Positions 15,602 to 23,957 of a DNA stretch of 64,000 nt are shown one piece after another (position 1 is the stretch's first letter; each line of letters starts with the position of its first letter). Position numbers and translations under genes: made by a program. The notes under the pieces were generated by a model, which worked only from the letters and a program-made list of their open reading frames with translations, was not told the DNA's origin and ran no database searches. Source of the stretch: Pseudoxanthomonas kaohsiungensis (GTDB taxonomy: Bacteria; Pseudomonadota; Gammaproteobacteria; Xanthomonadales; Xanthomonadaceae); the NCBI RefSeq assembly GCF_010211765.1, contig NZ_PDWO01000005.1:62001-126000 (forward strand), given 5' to 3'.

Positions 15602-16633
15602 ATGGACAACCCGCGACACGATCGTCTCACCGTGGTGGTGGCCGCCTGCAACGAGGCCGAGGCGCTGCCGCTGCTGCATCCGCGGATCCGCGCCGCGCTG
15701 GCCGGGATCGCCGGCCTGCAGGCCGGCGTGCTGTACGTGGACGATGGCAGCCGCGACGACACCTGGCGCGTCCTGCAGGACCTGGCCGCCAGCGACCCGC
15801 AGGTCGCACTGCTGCGGCTGTCCCGCAACTTCGGCAAGGAGGCGGCGCTGACCGCCGGGCTGGACCGGGTCGGGCAGGGGGCGGCGATGATCCTCGATGC
15901 CGATGGCCAGGATCCGCCCGAGCTGATCCCCGAGTTCGTCGCGCGCTGGCGCGAGGGCTGGGACGACGTCTATGGCACCCGGATCGAACGCGAAGGCGAC
16001 GGCTGGGTCCGGCGCGGCGCGGCCGCGGTGTTCTATCGCCTGATCGGCCGCCTTTCGCCCACGCCGGTGCCGGCCGACACCGGCGACTACCGGCTGCTTT
16101 CGCCGCGCGCGCTGGCGGCCTTGCGCCAGCTGCGCGAGCGGCACCGCTTCATGAAGGGCCTGTTCGGCTGGATCGGCTTCCGTCGCGTCGCCCTGCCGTA
16201 CCGGCGCTCGCCACGGCTGGCGGGCCGCAGCAAGTTCGGTCTCTGGCGGCTGTGGAACTTCGCCCTCGAGGGCATCACCAGCTTCTCCACCGCACCGTTG
16301 CGCGTGGCCACCTACATCGGCCTGCTCAGCGCGCTGGCGGCGTTCGTCGGCGGCGTGGCGATCATGGCCAAGACCCTGGTCTGGGGCGACCGGGTCGCGG
16401 GCTGGCCGACCATGATGGTGGTCATCCTGTTCCTGGGCGGCGTGCAGCTGATCGCGCTGGGCCTGATCGGCGAGTACCTGGGCCGCCTCTACGACGAGGC
16501 CAAGCAGCGACCGCTCTACCTGGTGGATGCGTGGCATCCGGCGGCGGCAGGAGTATCCTTCGCGCAGGAGCAACCCGCTGACGGAGGCGCCCATGCGCAC
16601 GGTACGTCAACTGCTGGCCGACAAGCCGGCTGA
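15602..16633 (+). CDS. Family 2 glycosyltransferase, polyprenyl-phosphate sugar transferase type
   Basis: Membrane glycosyltransferase (343 residues) of the DPM1/ArnC/GtrB group, which transfers a sugar from a nucleotide donor to undecaprenyl phosphate. The GT-A domain has VVVAACNEAEALP, YVDDGSRDDT, LSRNFGKEAALTAGLD, the metal-binding DADGQDPPELIP and DTGDYRLLS; the acceptor region is RHRFMKGLFGWIGF and GRSKFGLWRLWNFALEGI. Two C-terminal membrane helices follow (about residues 235-260 and 275-297). The last ~14 codons overlap the start of the CBS gene in another frame. No other cell-envelope sugar genes are adjacent. Confidence 0.92.
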   Translation: MDNPRHDRLTVVVAACNEAEALPLLHPRIRAALAGIAGLQAGVLYVDDGSRDDTWRVLQDLAASDPQVALLRLSRNFGKEAALTAGLDRVGQGAAMILDADGQDPPELIPEFVARWREGWDDVYGTRIEREGDGWVRRGAAAVFYRLIGRLSPTPVPADTGDYRLLSPRALAALRQLRERHRFMKGLFGWIGFRRVALPYRRSPRLAGRSKFGLWRLWNFALEGITSFSTAPLRVATYIGLLSALAAFVGGVAIMAKTLVWGDRVAGWPTMMVVILFLGGVQLIALGLIGEYLGRLYDEAKQRPLYLVDAWHPAAAGVSFAQEQPADGGAHAHGTSTAGRQAG

Positions 16634-17021
16634 AGTCTTCGCGGTGGCGCCGGAGGCGCCCGTGGTCGAGGCGATCCGGCTGATGGCCGACAAGTCGATC
16701 GGCGCGGTGCTGGTCCTGCGCGGGGAGACGCTCGCCGGGATCCTGTCCGAGCGCGACTACGCGAGGAAGGTCGTCCTGCAGGGGCGCTCGTCGGCCGACA
16801 CGCCGGCCAGCGCGATCATGACCGCGCAGGTGGTCACGGTCGGCCCGGACACGCCGGTGACCGCCTGCATGCAGCTGATGACCGAGCGGCGCATCCGCCA
16901 CCTGCCGGTGGTCGAAGGCGGGCAGGTGGTCGGCGTGATCTCCATCGGCGACCTGGTCAAGGCGGTGATCGCCGACCAGCAGCTGGAGCTGGAACAGCTG
17001 CAGCGCTACATCGCCGGTTGA
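16593..17021 (+). CDS. CBS-domain pair protein
   Basis: A 142-residue cytoplasmic protein made of two CBS motifs: residues ~8-65 (PVVEAIRLMADKSIGAVLVL, GILSERDYARKVVLQG) and ~75-130 (PASAIMTAQVVTVGPDTPVTACMQLMTERRIRHLPVV, VVGVISIGDLVKAVI). Such stand-alone pairs bind adenine nucleotides and act as energy sensors, often by IMP-dehydrogenase-like folding without the enzyme core. ATG 16593 follows GGAGG by five bases. Its first 41 bases lie inside the preceding glycosyltransferase gene in another frame. Confidence 0.92.
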   Translation: MRTVRQLLADKPAEVFAVAPEAPVVEAIRLMADKSIGAVLVLRGETLAGILSERDYARKVVLQGRSSADTPASAIMTAQVVTVGPDTPVTACMQLMTERRIRHLPVVEGGQVVGVISIGDLVKAVIADQQLELEQLQRYIAG

Positions 17022-17108
17022 CGCGAGGCGGGCTCTCGCCGGCGGCGTGGCAGCCCGCGGATCGCCGGGCCACGCATCCTGGCGGAGCGCGCAACCGACC
17101 CCTCGGGC

Positions 17109-19094
17109 TCAGCGCGCGTACTGGCCGCCGCAGTCGCTGTCTTCGCCCGGGCCGGTCTCGAACGTGGCCAGCAGCGCCGCCGGTGGAGTGATGCTGCCCA
17201 GCGCCAGTGCGATCGCGCCGCGCACGCCCAGCGCCGCCAGGTCGGGACGGAACGAGGGGTCCTTGAACGTGCCGCCGACCCGCAGCGGCGAGCGCAGCGA
17301 GAGGATGCTGCGGTCCTTGGGTCGGGGCCGCAGCAGCAGGTCCAGGCTTTCGTCGCCCAGGTCCACCGTGCCCTCGCCGACGATGATCGTGTCGGTGCTG
17401 TCGAACGCGAGGGCGCGCGAGGTCATCACGCCGTCCTGTACGCCGAAGTCGGCGAACGCGCAGCGGATCGGCACCTGGCGGTCGTCGGTGAGCAGGAACT
17501 TGAGCGATTCGGCGATGTCCAGTCCGGCCAGCTCCATGATCAGGTTGCTGATCCGGCCGCGGCCCATGCCCAGGGCGACCTCGCCGTCGGCGCTGCCGAG
17601 GATGGCGGCCACCGAGTTGCCACGCCCGTGCAGCTGAATGTCGCCGCCGATGCGGCCGATCGCGCCCTGCGCGAGCTCGGATTGCGCGAACAGCCGGGGC
17701 AGCTCGACCCCGCGCACGCTGATCTGCGCGCGCGTATCGATCGGCTCGCTGCGCGCGTCCATGCGGATGGTGGACCGCACGTCGCCGCCGGCGACGCCGA
17801 AGTTCAGCGGTTCCAGCCGCAGCAGGCCCGCGTCCAGCCGCAGGTGGGCGTCCATGTCGTCGATCATCGGCAGCTTGGGCGCATGGATCTTCTGCGCGCG
17901 CCAGCGCACGTCGGCATCCATCGCGTTGAGCTTGGCCAGGTCGTAGGGCGTGTCGGGGAGCAGGCGCGGGCTGGCGGCGCGCTGCGCGGCCTGCTTCTTC
18001 TGCTGCGCGTTGGCGGTTTCCTCGCCGCCGGTCGACGGCGGGGCGCCGAGGAAGCCGGCGAGGTCGTCGAAATCCAGGCGCCGCGAAAGCAGCTGCGCGG
18101 TGAACATGGGCCGCTTGCCCGACACGTCCACCTGCACGTCGCCGGCCAGGTCGCTGTCGCCGACCGTGCCCTTGAATCCCTCGTAACGCCAGACGTCGCC
18201 ATTGCGGCGCAGGCGGCCATCGAGGCGGTACGGCGGCGAGGGCGGCAGCGCCAGCCCGAGCAGCGGGTAGAGGTCTTCCAGGTCCTGGCCCTGCAGGCGC
18301 ATCTGCACGTCGAACGTCTGGAAGCGGAACGGGTTGGTCAGGGTGCCGCTGGCGCTGGCGCGGGTGGCGCCTGCGCTGGCGTCCAGGTCGATCCGGTAGG
18401 GCGTGTCGGTGTCGGCCAGGGCCAGCGGCGAGGCGGCCTGGCCTTCCAGCCGGAACGCGGCGCCGCGCCAGTGGCCCTTGCCTGCCACCGCGACCGGCGC
18501 CGACGCATCCGCACGCGCACCAGCGCCAGGCGCCACGCTCGCCAGGACGATGTCGATGTCGGTCTTCTCGGCCGCGTCGGTGAAACGCAGCCGGCCCTGG
18601 TCGATCCACAGTCGTTCCAGGCGCCAGCGCGGCGTCGCCTCGTTGTCGTCGCGTGCACCGAACTCCCAGTTTCCTCCGCTGCCATCAGGCGCGGTCTCGA
18701 GCCACAGGTCGGGGCGGGTGGCGCGCACTTCCTTCATCCGCAGGCGCAGCGCCAGCAGCGGCAGCGGCGCGATGTCGATTTCCACCCGGTCGGCGCTGCC
18801 CATGCGCGCCTGCTTCGACCACGAGGCGTTGGAAAGGCGCACCCCGTCGGCGGAAACGGTGATGGTGCGGCCCAGGTCGACGTCCAGGTCGCCATCGATG
18901 CGGAACTCGCGCCCGGTGGCGCTGCTGACGGCACGCTCGAGCGGTCCCTTGAACCAGTTCCAGTCGAAGAACACCAGCAGGAGCAGCAATGCCATGCCCA
19001 GCGCGCCGAGCACGAAGCGCGTCGTGCGCGAGGGTCGCCAGTGGCGCAGGCGCTGCGTGCGTGGCGGCTTGGACGAGGGCTCCGGCGCATTCAT
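17109..19094 (-). CDS. AsmA family protein
   Basis: A 661-residue protein of the AsmA/TamB-like group, anchored in the inner membrane by one N-terminal helix (VLGALGMALLLLLVFF, about residues 27-43) with the rest in the periplasm. Conserved N-terminal features are GREFRIDGDLDVDLGRTITVSADGV-type segments; the C-terminal AsmA domain carries GRGNSVAAILGSADGEVALGMG, ADFGVQDGVMTSRALAFDST and LRSPLRVGGTFKDPSFRPDLAALG. Members are implicated in lipid transport to the outer membrane and envelope integrity. The start at 19094 is the first Met preceding the Pro/Arg-rich cytoplasmic leader. Three Cys lie only at the extreme C-terminus. Confidence 0.9.
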   Translation of the reverse strand: MNAPEPSSKPPRTQRLRHWRPSRTTRFVLGALGMALLLLLVFFDWNWFKGPLERAVSSATGREFRIDGDLDVDLGRTITVSADGVRLSNASWSKQARMGSADRVEIDIAPLPLLALRLRMKEVRATRPDLWLETAPDGSGGNWEFGARDDNEATPRWRLERLWIDQGRLRFTDAAEKTDIDIVLASVAPGAGARADASAPVAVAGKGHWRGAAFRLEGQAASPLALADTDTPYRIDLDASAGATRASASGTLTNPFRFQTFDVQMRLQGQDLEDLYPLLGLALPPSPPYRLDGRLRRNGDVWRYEGFKGTVGDSDLAGDVQVDVSGKRPMFTAQLLSRRLDFDDLAGFLGAPPSTGGEETANAQQKKQAAQRAASPRLLPDTPYDLAKLNAMDADVRWRAQKIHAPKLPMIDDMDAHLRLDAGLLRLEPLNFGVAGGDVRSTIRMDARSEPIDTRAQISVRGVELPRLFAQSELAQGAIGRIGGDIQLHGRGNSVAAILGSADGEVALGMGRGRISNLIMELAGLDIAESLKFLLTDDRQVPIRCAFADFGVQDGVMTSRALAFDSTDTIIVGEGTVDLGDESLDLLLRPRPKDRSILSLRSPLRVGGTFKDPSFRPDLAALGVRGAIALALGSITPPAALLATFETGPGEDSDCGGQYAR

Positions 19095-19181
19095 GCGACC
19101 AGTATCGGCAGGACCGGCGTGCACGTCGCGCGAACGTGCGGTGCCGGCGGTTCAGCCGCCCTTGGACCACGCGTCGACGGG

Positions 19182-19856
19182 TCAGCCGAACCCGTGCTGC
19201 AGCCGCGGGGTGAGCACCTGCGCACTGACCGCGACGAAGTGGCAGACGCTGCCGGCGATCACGAACAGGTGCCAGATCGCGTGCGAATAGCGGATCGATT
19301 CGCGGTGGTAGAAGTAGGTGCCCAGCGTGTAGAAGACGCCGCCGGCCAGCAGCCAGCCCAGCGTCCAGGCGTCGATCGCCTCGATCATCGGCTTCATCGC
19401 CACCACCACCAGCCAGCCCATGGCGATGTAGATGGCGGTGGACAGGCGCGGGAAACGGCCGGTGTAGAACAGCTTGAACACCACTCCGGCCAGCGCCAGC
19501 GTCCAGATCGCCGCGAACAGCCCCCAGCCCCAGGGGCCGCGCAGGCCGATCAGCGTGAAAGGCGTGTAGGTGCCGGCGATCAGCAGGTAGATCGCGCAGT
19601 GGTCGAAGACCTTCAGCCGTCCCTTGACGACCGGATGCTGGATCGCGTGATAGAGCGTGGAGGCGGTGTAGAGCAGCAGCAGGGCGACGCCGAAGACGAT
19701 CGCGCCGGCCAGCTGCCAGCCGTCGCCGTAAATGGCCGCCAGCGTGATCAGCACCGCGCCGCCGGCCAGCGCGGCGGCGGCGCCCAGGCCATGGGTCAGG
19801 GCGTTGGCGATCTCGTGGCGCACATGGTGCGCGGCGGGGGAGGGGGCGGCCGGCAT
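19182..19856 (-). CDS. Hemolysin III / PAQR-like integral membrane protein
   Basis: Seven-helix membrane protein (224 residues) of the Hly-III/YqfA family, which shares the PAQR/adiponectin-receptor core and its metal-binding residues. Diagnostic segments are HEIANALTHGLGA at the N-terminus, STLYHAIQH, DHCAIYLLIAGTYTPF, GTYFYHRES and SHAIWHLFVIAGSVCHFVAV with the conserved His residues. Despite the family name it is not evidence for hemolysis; a role in membrane fluidity or lipid hydrolysis is discussed for relatives. It lies downstream of prfC on the same strand with about 107 bases between them containing two hairpins. Confidence 0.93.
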   Translation of the reverse strand: MPAAPSPAAHHVRHEIANALTHGLGAAAALAGGAVLITLAAIYGDGWQLAGAIVFGVALLLLYTASTLYHAIQHPVVKGRLKVFDHCAIYLLIAGTYTPFTLIGLRGPWGWGLFAAIWTLALAGVVFKLFYTGRFPRLSTAIYIAMGWLVVVAMKPMIEAIDAWTLGWLLAGGVFYTLGTYFYHRESIRYSHAIWHLFVIAGSVCHFVAVSAQVLTPRLQHGFG

Positions 19857-19870
19857 GCGCCGAAACTTAC

Positions 19871-19891
19871 TGCATGCCCGGCGGGCATGCA
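19871..19891. repeat. Perfect 9-bp inverted repeat between prfC and the Hly-III gene
   Basis: TGCATGCCC and GGGCATGCA separated by GGC, just upstream of the Hly-III start on the minus strand. It could be a small operator or hairpin. Confidence 0.5.
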
Positions 19892-19936
19892 TCTGTACGC
19901 ACCGCCACGATCTGGAATGGAACGCCGGCAACGGAA

Positions 19937-19955
19937 GCGGCCGCCGGGCGGCCGC
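19937..19955 (-). terminator. Hairpin behind prfC
   Basis: GCGGCCGC occurs twice with CGG between, so the two copies pair as an eight-base stem; on the minus strand it is followed by a weak T-containing tail (TTCCGTT). It could slow or end prfC transcription. Confidence 0.4.
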
Positions 19956-19963
19956 GCCGGAGT

Positions 19964-21568
19964 TCAGTCGACCGCCACGCTGTGCGCGTGCTCGCGGGTG
20001 GCGTTGAAGGTCACGCCCGGCGCGCGCTCCTGCGCCAGTTGCAGGTTGACCCGGGTGGGCGCCAGGTAGACCAGTTCGCCGGCGGCGTCGATCGCCAGGT
20101 TCATCGCGTTCTTCTCGCGGAACTCCTCCAGCTTCTTCGCGTCGTTGCACTGGATCCAGCGCGCCGTGGCCACGCCGACCGGCTCGAACGTGGCGTCCAC
20201 GCCGTATTCGTCCTTGAGCCGGTAGGCGACCACGTCGAACTGCAGCACGCCGACCGCGCCGAGGATCAGGTCGTTGCTCATCAGCGGGCGGAAGAACTGG
20301 GTCGCGCCTTCCTCCGAGAGCTGGGCCAGGCCCTTCTGCAGCTGCTTGAGCTTGAGCGGGTCGCGCAGGCGTGCACGGCGGAACAGTTCCGGGGCGAAGT
20401 TCGGGATGCCGGTGAACGACAGCGATTCGCCTTCGGTGAAGGTGTCGCCGATGGAGATCGTGCCGTGGTTGTGGATGCCGATCACGTCGCCCGGGAACGC
20501 CTCGGCCGCGATCTCGCGGTCGGACGCCATGAACGTCAGCGCATTGGCCAGCTTCACTTCCTTGCCGCTGCGCACGTGGAAGGCCTTCATGCCGGCGGCG
20601 AACCGTCCGGAGCACACGCGCATGAACGCCACCCGGTCGCGGTGCTGCGGGTCCATGTTGGCCTGGATCTTGAACACGAATCCGGTGAGCTTGTTTTCCT
20701 GCGGGGCGACCTTGCGGCCGGTGGTCGCGCGGGCCTGCGGCGGCGGCGCGTGCTCGACGAAGAAGTCCAGCAGCGGTTGCACGCCGAAGTTGTTCACGCC
20801 CGAGCCGAAGAACACCGGGGTCTGCTCGCCGCGCAGGTAGGCGTCCTTGTCGAACGGATGGCTGGCGCCTTGCACCAGCTCCAGCTCCTCGCGCAGCTGG
20901 GCCAGCATCTGCGCGCCGATCTTATCCTCCAGTCCGGGCGCGTCCAGCGACGGGAAGATCGTGGAGTCCTGGCGGGTGAAGTTGCGTCCCGGCTCGTACA
21001 GGTGGACCTCGCCGCTGACCAGGTGGACCACGCCCTTCAGGCGCTGGCCCATGCCGATCGGCCAGGTCACCGGTGCGCACTGGATGCCCAGCACGGTCTC
21101 GACCTCGTCCAGCAGGTCGATCGGGTCCTTGCCCTCGCGGTCGAGCTTGTTGATGAAGGTCATGATCGGCGTGTCGCGCAGGCGGCACACCTCCATCAGC
21201 TTGATCGTGCGCTCCTCCACGCCCTTGGCCACGTCGATGACCATCAGCGCCGAGTCGACCGCGGTGAGCACGCGGTAGGTGTCCTCGCCGAAATCGGCAT
21301 GGCCGGGGGTGTCGAGCAGGTTGACGATCCGGCCCTCGTACGGGAACTGCATCACCGAGCTGGTCACCGAGATGCCGCGCTCCTTCTCCAGCGCCATCCA
21401 GTCCGAGGTCGCGTGGCGGGCCGCCTTGCGGCCCTTGACCGAGCCGGCCATCTGGATCGCGCCGCCGAACAGCAGCAGCTTTTCGGTCAGCGTGGTCTTG
21501 CCGGCATCGGGGTGCGAGATGATCGCGAAGGTGCGCCGGCGCGCGGCTTCGTTTGGGACTTCGGACAT
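19964..21568 (-). CDS. prfC: Peptide chain release factor 3
   Basis: GTPase that recycles RF1/RF2 from the ribosome after peptide release; 534 residues, normal length. G-domain motifs are complete: G1 [15 protein letters not shown], switch [13 protein letters not shown]3 [15 protein letters not shown]4 [11 protein letters not shown]. The RF3-specific C-terminal part is present ([40 protein letters not shown]). Single gene, upstream gap of 85 bases to the M23 peptidase gene stop. Confidence 0.98.
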   Translation of the reverse strand: MSEVPNEAARRRTFAIISHPDAGKTTLTEKLLLFGGAIQMAGSVKGRKAARHATSDWMALEKERGISVTSSVMQFPYEGRIVNLLDTPGHADFGEDTYRVLTAVDSALMVIDVAKGVEERTIKLMEVCRLRDTPIMTFINKLDREGKDPIDLLDEVETVLGIQCAPVTWPIGMGQRLKGVVHLVSGEVHLYEPGRNFTRQDSTIFPSLDAPGLEDKIGAQMLAQLREELELVQGASHPFDKDAYLRGEQTPVFFGSGVNNFGVQPLLDFFVEHAPPPQARATTGRKVAPQENKLTGFVFKIQANMDPQHRDRVAFMRVCSGRFAAGMKAFHVRSGKEVKLANALTFMASDREIAAEAFPGDVIGIHNHGTISIGDTFTEGESLSFTGIPNFAPELFRRARLRDPLKLKQLQKGLAQLSEEGATQFFRPLMSNDLILGAVGVLQFDVVAYRLKDEYGVDATFEPVGVATARWIQCNDAKKLEEFREKNAMNLAIDAAGELVYLAPTRVNLQLAQERAPGVTFNATREHAHSVAVD

Positions 21569-21653
21569 GGGGGCGTGCGCCAGGCGGCGCGGGTGGGATG
21601 CGGAAACGCGGGATTATACCGGCCCGGCAGGCCCGATCCGGCCCCGACCCGGC

Positions 21654-22589
21654 TCAACGTGGCGGGGCCGGGTCCTCGCGGGCGAACTTCAGCTCGCCCA
21701 GCGCACCGAACATCCGGAAGGGAATCGCTTCCAGGCGCATCCCGCCGTTGGCCTGGACCGCGAAATGCAGGTGCGGCGCGGTGCTGTAGCCGGTATTGCC
21801 CGAGAGCGCGATGCGCTGGCCCTGCCGGACCTGCTGTCCGACCCGCACCTCCACCCCTTCCGGCTTGAGGTGCGCGTACAGGGCCATGCTGCCGTCCTCG
21901 TGGAGGATGCGTATGAAGTTGGCGCGGCCCCCGTAATGCTCCCGGTCCAGCCCGGCGCGCTGGAAGTCGGACTCGACCTGCATCACCGTGCCGCCCCGGG
22001 CCGCCAGCACGGGCGTGCCTTCCGGCAGGGCGAAGTCGATCGCGTAGAAGTTCTGCGCGTCGCTGTGGCTGAAGCGTCCACCGAAGCCCTGGTCCACCCG
22101 CACCCGGCCGTAGTCGAACGGCACGCGGTATTCGAAGTCCAGCGGGCGCGCCCGCGGATCGCCGGGCAGCTGCAGCATGTTCGCTTCGAACGCGTTGGGC
22201 AGGCGCGGATCGACCGGGTAGATCCGCGCGACCACCACGCTCCCGCCCGCCGGGACCACCTGGCTTGCCGGCAGCGCCGGCACCGGCCTGACGTTGTCGG
22301 CCCGGGCCAGGTCCAGCTGCACCTGCACCGGGCCCGGCGCGCTGTTGAAGGCGGTGATCTCGTAGTGGCTGCCGCGATCGCGCACGTGCAGCACCACCGG
22401 GTCGCCGGGCGGGCGGCGGAAGGTCCCGCTGCGCGCGTCGGCGGCCGGATCGGCCGGCGGCCGGTCGCCGTAGATGGTCGTGCCCTGGCCGTCCTTCCAT
22501 CGCCAGAACCGCGCCGCTTCGGCCGGTGGCGGCAGCGCCAGCGCGACGAGGGCCAGCCAGGCGATCGAGCCGGCGCGACCGCGGTTCAT
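21654..22589 (-). CDS. M23-family metallopeptidase with N-terminal DUF4124-like domain
   Basis: Secreted LytM-type protein of 311 residues. A signal peptide (WLALVALALPPPAEA) is followed by a DUF4124-like segment (RFWRWKDGQGTTIYGDRPP) and, at residues ~175-290, the M23 domain: RFSHSDAQNFYAIDFALPEGTPV holds the first zinc His and Asp, YAHL the next His and APHLHFAV the HxH pair, so the active site looks complete. It belongs to the subclass with YAIDFA after the first ligand. Expected role is cleavage of peptidoglycan cross-links or activation of amidases. ATGA overlap with the preceding phytase-like gene indicates co-translation. Confidence 0.88.
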   Translation of the reverse strand: MNRGRAGSIAWLALVALALPPPAEAARFWRWKDGQGTTIYGDRPPADPAADARSGTFRRPPGDPVVLHVRDRGSHYEITAFNSAPGPVQVQLDLARADNVRPVPALPASQVVPAGGSVVVARIYPVDPRLPNAFEANMLQLPGDPRARPLDFEYRVPFDYGRVRVDQGFGGRFSHSDAQNFYAIDFALPEGTPVLAARGGTVMQVESDFQRAGLDREHYGGRANFIRILHEDGSMALYAHLKPEGVEVRVGQQVRQGQRIALSGNTGYSTAPHLHFAVQANGGMRLEAIPFRMFGALGELKFAREDPAPPR

Positions 22590-23662
22590 CGGCGGCAGGC
22601 GCGGGACAGCCGCAGCCGGCGGGCGACGTCGCCCAGGTCGAACGCCGATACCGCGTGGTCGTCGTGCAGTGCATAGAGCACGCCGTGCGGGAAGCGCGCC
22701 GACGCGTCCGCGCGCAGCGCGACGCCGTCGGTCAGCGTGGTCCGGGTACCGGTGAAGCTGCCGGCGGGAGCCAGGCTGATGCGGTCGAACAGGCGGAAGC
22801 GGGTCGGCGACAGCTGGTCCACCGCGATCCAGTAGCCCGAGCGGTCGCCGCATGGCCAGAGCACCACGCCTTCGGCGTCGTCCTCGAACGGGGGCAGGTT
22901 GCGGCCGAGGAAACGGCCGTCCATCGAGTATTCGCGAAGCGTGGAGCCGACCCGGTTGTCCTCCTCGGCGATGAGCAGACGTCCATGCGCCGGATCGCCC
23001 GCGATCGACTCGACCATGCGCAGCGCCCCCGCCTCGCCGGTGTCGCCGAATGCGCCCAGGTACTGCGCCTGCAGGCGGCCACCGCTGTCCACCGAGACCC
23101 GGTAGCGCCTGACCCGCTCGGCCAGCCGCTCGCGTGGCGGCAGTTGCGCGGTAGCGAAATCGGCCATGAAACTGTCGGTCACGTAGGCGGTCATCCCGTC
23201 CGCGGACGAAGCATCCACCCAGATGCCATAGGGCAATTCCAGCTCGTCGCGCCCGAAATGGCCCAAGGCGCGGAAGTCGGGGAGGTGCAGCACCTGGACG
23301 CGGTGGCGGTCGCGCTCGACCACGAACAGCAGGTCGCCGGATACGGCCACGCCATTGGGCCGGCGGAACTGGCCGGGGCCGTCGCCCGGTCCGCCGGACG
23401 CGCCGATGCGCACGCCGCTGTCGGCGTCGAACAGCACCAGGCGCTGGCCTTCCTTGGCGCTGGCGATCAGCCAGGGACGCCCGGCGGCGGGCTGCCACGC
23501 GGCAAGCGAGTCCAGCTCTTCGCCCTCCACGGGCGCGGAGGTCCAGGCTTCGCGGACGACCGCGGATGGGGGGGCTGCGCCCGGGCTGGCAGCGAGGCAG
23601 GGGGCCGAGCAGGTCGCAACCGCGATTGCGACGGCCCGGAGGAAACGGGGGAGGGAGAGCAT
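22586..23662 (-). CDS. Secreted beta-propeller protein, phytase-like
   Basis: A 358-residue exported protein (signal peptide to about residue 25, ending SAPCLAAS). The mature sequence shows propeller blades: QFRRPNGVAVSGDLLFVVERDRHRVQV, ELPYGIWVD, ESIAGDPAHGRLLIAEEDN, EDDAEGVVLW and ARFPHGVLYALHD. The order and wording of the last three resemble Bacillus-type beta-propeller phytase (calcium-dependent hydrolysis of phytate), where LYIAEED and FGLFVAQD occur, but I cannot confirm the active site without alignment; an NHL-like propeller is the alternative. ATG 23662 is chosen over TTG 23668. It is divergent from the met operon. Confidence 0.72.
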   Translation of the reverse strand: MLSLPRFLRAVAIAVATCSAPCLAASPGAAPPSAVVREAWTSAPVEGEELDSLAAWQPAAGRPWLIASAKEGQRLVLFDADSGVRIGASGGPGDGPGQFRRPNGVAVSGDLLFVVERDRHRVQVLHLPDFRALGHFGRDELELPYGIWVDASSADGMTAYVTDSFMADFATAQLPPRERLAERVRRYRVSVDSGGRLQAQYLGAFGDTGEAGALRMVESIAGDPAHGRLLIAEEDNRVGSTLREYSMDGRFLGRNLPPFEDDAEGVVLWPCGDRSGYWIAVDQLSPTRFRLFDRISLAPAGSFTGTRTTLTDGVALRADASARFPHGVLYALHDDHAVSAFDLGDVARRLRLSRACRR

Positions 23663-23732
23663 AGGCAACGATTATCGGCAGACCGGGCGGGAAGGTGAAG
23701 GCGTGAGCCATCGCTCTATCCGGATGAAACGA

Positions 23733-23761
23733 TTGACACCCGTCGGGGCCGGTGGCACTCT
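23733..23761 (+). promoter_or_regulatory. Promoter of the met operon
   Basis: A perfect -35 box TTGACA (23733-23738) is followed after 17 bases by CACTCT (23756-23761), a poor but usable -10. Transcription would start near 23768, exactly where the 5' strand of riboswitch helix P1 begins, which supports this assignment. Confidence 0.6.
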
Positions 23762-23766
23762 GGCCC

Positions 23767-23880
23767 CGCCATCGAGACCGGCGGAGGGACAGGCCCTTTG
23801 ATGCCGGGGCAGCCAGCAGACGCGCAAGCGCCTGCGTGGTGCCAAATCCTGCGGGGACCTTCGCGTCTGCCGGAAGATGG
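23767..23880 (+). promoter_or_regulatory. SAM-I (S-box) riboswitch aptamer
   Basis: The leader of metX matches the SAM-I consensus throughout: GGCGGAGGGACAGGCCC (P2 side), the kink-turn region TTTGATGCCGGGGCAGCC, the core GGTGCCAAATCC (23838-23849), a P4 hairpin around ACCTTCGCG, and the closing GGAAGATGG. Helix P1 pairs CCATC (23769-23773) with GATGG (23876-23880). S-adenosylmethionine binding stabilises P1 and switches off methionine biosynthesis genes in this class. Its position before metX-metB-hom is what the class predicts. Confidence 0.94.
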
Positions 23881-23925
23881 TTCGACCCGTGCGCCATGCA
23901 CGGCGAACGCGGGCTCCGCAAAGAG

Positions 23926-23957
23926 CTCGATGGCGAGTTCCTCCCGGACATCGCCAT
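23926..23957 (+). promoter_or_regulatory. Predicted translational expression platform of the SAM riboswitch
   Basis: CTCGATGGCG (23926-23935) is perfectly complementary over ten bases to CGCCATCGAG (23767-23776), the 5' strand of P1. Its inner part ATGGCGA (23930-23936) is also perfectly complementary to TCGCCAT (23951-23957), which contains the first two bases of the metX ATG. The two pairings exclude each other. With SAM bound, P1 holds its own strand and the second hairpin can cover the start codon; without SAM the first pairing frees it. No T-tract terminator is present. Inferred from complementarity only. Confidence 0.7.

Noticed and set aside
19182-19856. Hly-III gene as a virulence hemolysin
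   Set aside because: Family name only; sequence is an ordinary PAQR-like membrane protein, so no toxin claim is made.
17628-20069. Long + strand open frame opposite the AsmA, Hly-III and prfC genes
   Set aside because: Crosses three real genes and their gaps; no recognisable domains; typical GC-rich shadow.
23750-23768. TGGCAC before the riboswitch as a sigma-54 -24 element
   Set aside because: There is no matching TTGCW -12 element at the right distance; the TTGACA at 23733 explains the start better.
23896-23955. Earlier in-frame ATG as start of metX
   Set aside because: No ribosome site, adds residues without similarity, and the switch hairpin specifically masks ATG 23956.
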